55,158 nt of DNA. It comes from Atribacterota bacterium (lineage in GTDB: Bacteria; Atribacterota; Phoenicimicrobiia; Phoenicimicrobiales; Stramentimicrobiaceae). Each line of letters opens with the position of its first letter. The first letter of the stretch is position 1. The stretch spans positions 1 to 55,158 of the forward strand of contig JAQVGY010000002.1 of NCBI GenBank assembly GCA_028696495.1, read 5' to 3'. The position numbers and the translations under genes were made by a program. A model generated the notes under the pieces. The model did not search any database. It had not been told where the DNA came from and was given only the letters and a program-made list of their open reading frames with translations. Positions 53,994-55,158 of this stretch are shown here, in pieces.

Positions 53994-54857
53994 ATGGAAT
54001 ATAAAAGAAAAGCCGTAGTGGCTGGTTCTTTTTATGCTGCAAACCGGCAATCCTTAGAAGCGCAAATCAAGAATTGTTTTTTACATGAGATTGGACCAGG
54101 AGTATTGCCTGCCAGTGCGCAAGAAAAAGAAAGAAAAATAATGGGGATTATTGTTCCACATGCCGGATTTATGTATTCAGGACCGGTTGCTGCTCATAGT
54201 TACCTGCAGCTTTCCTTTGAGAAGACACCTCGCACAATTATTATACTTGGTCCAAACCACAGGGGTCTGGGGGGAGAAGTGTCACTCATGTCTTCAGGCC
54301 AATGGCAGACACCCTTGGGAACTATAGAGATTGACCAATCGATAGCCAATGAAATTATTGCACATGACGAAAAGAGAATTTTGCGAGATGATTTTCAAGC
54401 ACACCTTTTTGAACACTCTATTGAGGTGCAGTTACCATTTTTACAATTTATCTATCCAAACAGCGAATTTAAGATTATTCCTATCTCAATTATTAATCAG
54501 CAGCTTGTTTCCATGAAATATTTAGCAGAGATAATATACGAGACGATCAAAGACAAATACCAGGATTTCCTTTTAATTGCCAGCTCTGATTTTACCCACT
54601 ATGAAGAACAGGAAAGCACAAAACACAAAGATTCTGAGGGAATTAAGGAAATCCTTAAAATGGACACCGATCTTTTCTATATGACAATTCAAAACAATAA
54701 TGCTTCAATTTGTGGCCCCGGGCCAATCTCTGTAGTAATGGAGGCATGCAGAAAATTGGGTGTAAATCAAGGACAATTATTAAAATATGCCACTTCAGGA
54801 GATGTATCAGGTATATATGACCAGGTTGTTGGTTATGCTTCAATAATTTTCCAATAA
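53994..54857 (+). CDS. amrB: AmmeMemoRadiSam system protein B (Memo family)
   Basis: 287 residues of the Memo family, structurally related to class III extradiol dioxygenases. Candidate metal ligands His56 (VPHAGF), His89 (GPNHRG) and Cys240 (CGPGPI) are all kept, along with FEHSIEVQLPFL and SSDFTHYE. In prokaryotes Memo is often next to AMMECR1-domain and radical-SAM (AmmeMemoRadiSam) genes; those are not visible before the window ends. GAGGAG precedes the ATG. Biochemical function in bacteria is unsettled. Confidence 0.92.
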   Translation: MEYKRKAVVAGSFYAANRQSLEAQIKNCFLHEIGPGVLPASAQEKERKIMGIIVPHAGFMYSGPVAAHSYLQLSFEKTPRTIIILGPNHRGLGGEVSLMSSGQWQTPLGTIEIDQSIANEIIAHDEKRILRDDFQAHLFEHSIEVQLPFLQFIYPNSEFKIIPISIINQQLVSMKYLAEIIYETIKDKYQDFLLIASSDFTHYEEQESTKHKDSEGIKEILKMDTDLFYMTIQNNNASICGPGPISVVMEACRKLGVNQGQLLKYATSGDVSGIYDQVVGYASIIFQ

Positions 54858-54907
54858 TTTTCTTATAAAAATATTACAAAATTTATTATTATGGATACTA
54901 ATTAAAT

Positions 54908-55158
54908 ATGAAAATCATTGAAAAATATCAATTTGGGAAAATAGTAGTAAGTGGTTCTGTTTATAATACAGATTTAATTGTTTTCCCCGATTATGTTCAG
55001 GATAAATGGCGAAGGAGAGAAGGTCACCTTTTAAAAATAATTGATTTAGAAACTGTCATCAATTATCATCCGGAGGTTCTGATTATTGGCACCGGGATGT
55101 ATGGTTTAATGAAAATTGATAAAAACTTGATTCAGGTATTGAAAGATTTTAATATAAA
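54908..55158 (+). CDS. Mth938-like (AAMDC/DUF498) domain protein, 3' end outside window
   Basis: The frame is open from the ATG at 54908 to the window edge (83 codons). FGKIVVSGSVYNTDLIVFPD, WRRREGH and LIIGTGMYGLMK match the Mth938-like fold found in human AAMDC and NDUFAF3. Function in bacteria is unknown. It starts 50 bp after the Memo gene in the same direction, so a shared operon is likely. Too short for the open end to show a stop. Confidence 0.82.
   Translation, partial: MKIIEKYQFGKIVVSGSVYNTDLIVFPDYVQDKWRRREGHLLKIIDLETVINYHPEVLIIGTGMYGLMKIDKNLIQVLKDFNI

Noticed and set aside
1..55158. CRISPR arrays, insertion sequences, rRNA genes, toxin-antitoxin or defence islands
   Set aside because: No regularly spaced repeats, transposases, rRNA or defence-type proteins were seen; the window is housekeeping throughout.

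Overview
The window is a gene-dense stretch of a low-GC (roughly one third G+C) bacterial chromosome, almost entirely housekeeping genes on the + strand. Only two genes, rpmB and tmcAL, lie on the - strand. There is no sign of phage, insertion sequences, CRISPR or a plasmid. The gene order (scpA-scpB-rluB/cmk-ispH; fapR-acpP-rnc-smc-ftsY-ffh-rpsP-khpA-trmD-rplS-rnhB; topA-xerC-hslV-hslU; rpsB-tsf-pyrH-frr-uppS-cdsA-dxr-rseP-ispG) is like that of Firmicutes and deep-branching anaerobes. FapR, a nine-gene V-type ATPase operon, the DHH-CBS-tRNA nucleotidyltransferase fusion and many TTG starts suggest an anaerobic deep-branching lineage. An Atribacterota (OP9/JS1)-like bacterium or a low-GC clostridial relative would fit, but this is inference from gene content and no marker phylogeny was run.

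Layout. 1-4655: 3' part of pyrimidine-nucleoside phosphorylase, a multidomain CC/A-adding-type enzyme and a site-2 protease. 4710-9263: trpS, the condensin accessory genes scpA and scpB, a RluB pseudouridine synthase-cytidylate kinase fusion, and ispH. 9398-13669: rpmB (-), rsmD, coaD, tmcAL (-), pta, rpmF. 13801-25810: fapR, acpP, rnc, smc, ftsY, ffh, rpsP, khpA, trmD, rplS, rnhB, yraN and a YifB/ComM ATPase. 25844-33720: rpe, der, plsY, topA, xerC, hslV, hslU. 33939-42456: rpsB, tsf, pyrH, frr, uppS, cdsA, dxr, rseP, ispG and a GT2 glycosyltransferase. 42657-51392: V-type ATPase operon in the order G/H-I-K-E-C-F-A-B-D. 51628-51704: tRNA-Arg(CCG). 51838-55158: an acyltransferase, a secreted NHL-propeller/TPR protein, a Memo-family protein and the start of a Mth938-domain protein.

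Functional themes. Chromosome segregation (smc, scpA, scpB, xerC, topA), co-translational targeting (ftsY, ffh), ribosome and tRNA maturation, the MEP isoprenoid pathway (dxr, ispG, ispH) feeding uppS, membrane lipid synthesis (acpP, plsY, plsC-like, cdsA) under a probable FapR regulator, and ion-motive energy through a V-ATPase whose proteolipid keeps every residue of the Enterococcus Na+ site.

Most notable observations: scpB appears to start at AUU, and a conventional start loses about 50 conserved residues; RluB and CMK are one polypeptide; a 17-bp FapR-operator-like palindrome lies in the fapR leader; several near-perfect palindromes sit on promoters (tmcAL/pta, hslV, V-ATPase); and an acyltransferase gene overlaps a gene for a membrane-tethered six-bladed NHL/TPR protein. 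I see no convincing wholly new multi-gene system. The best candidates for something undescribed are the NHL/TPR protein with its neighbours and the RluB-CMK fusion.
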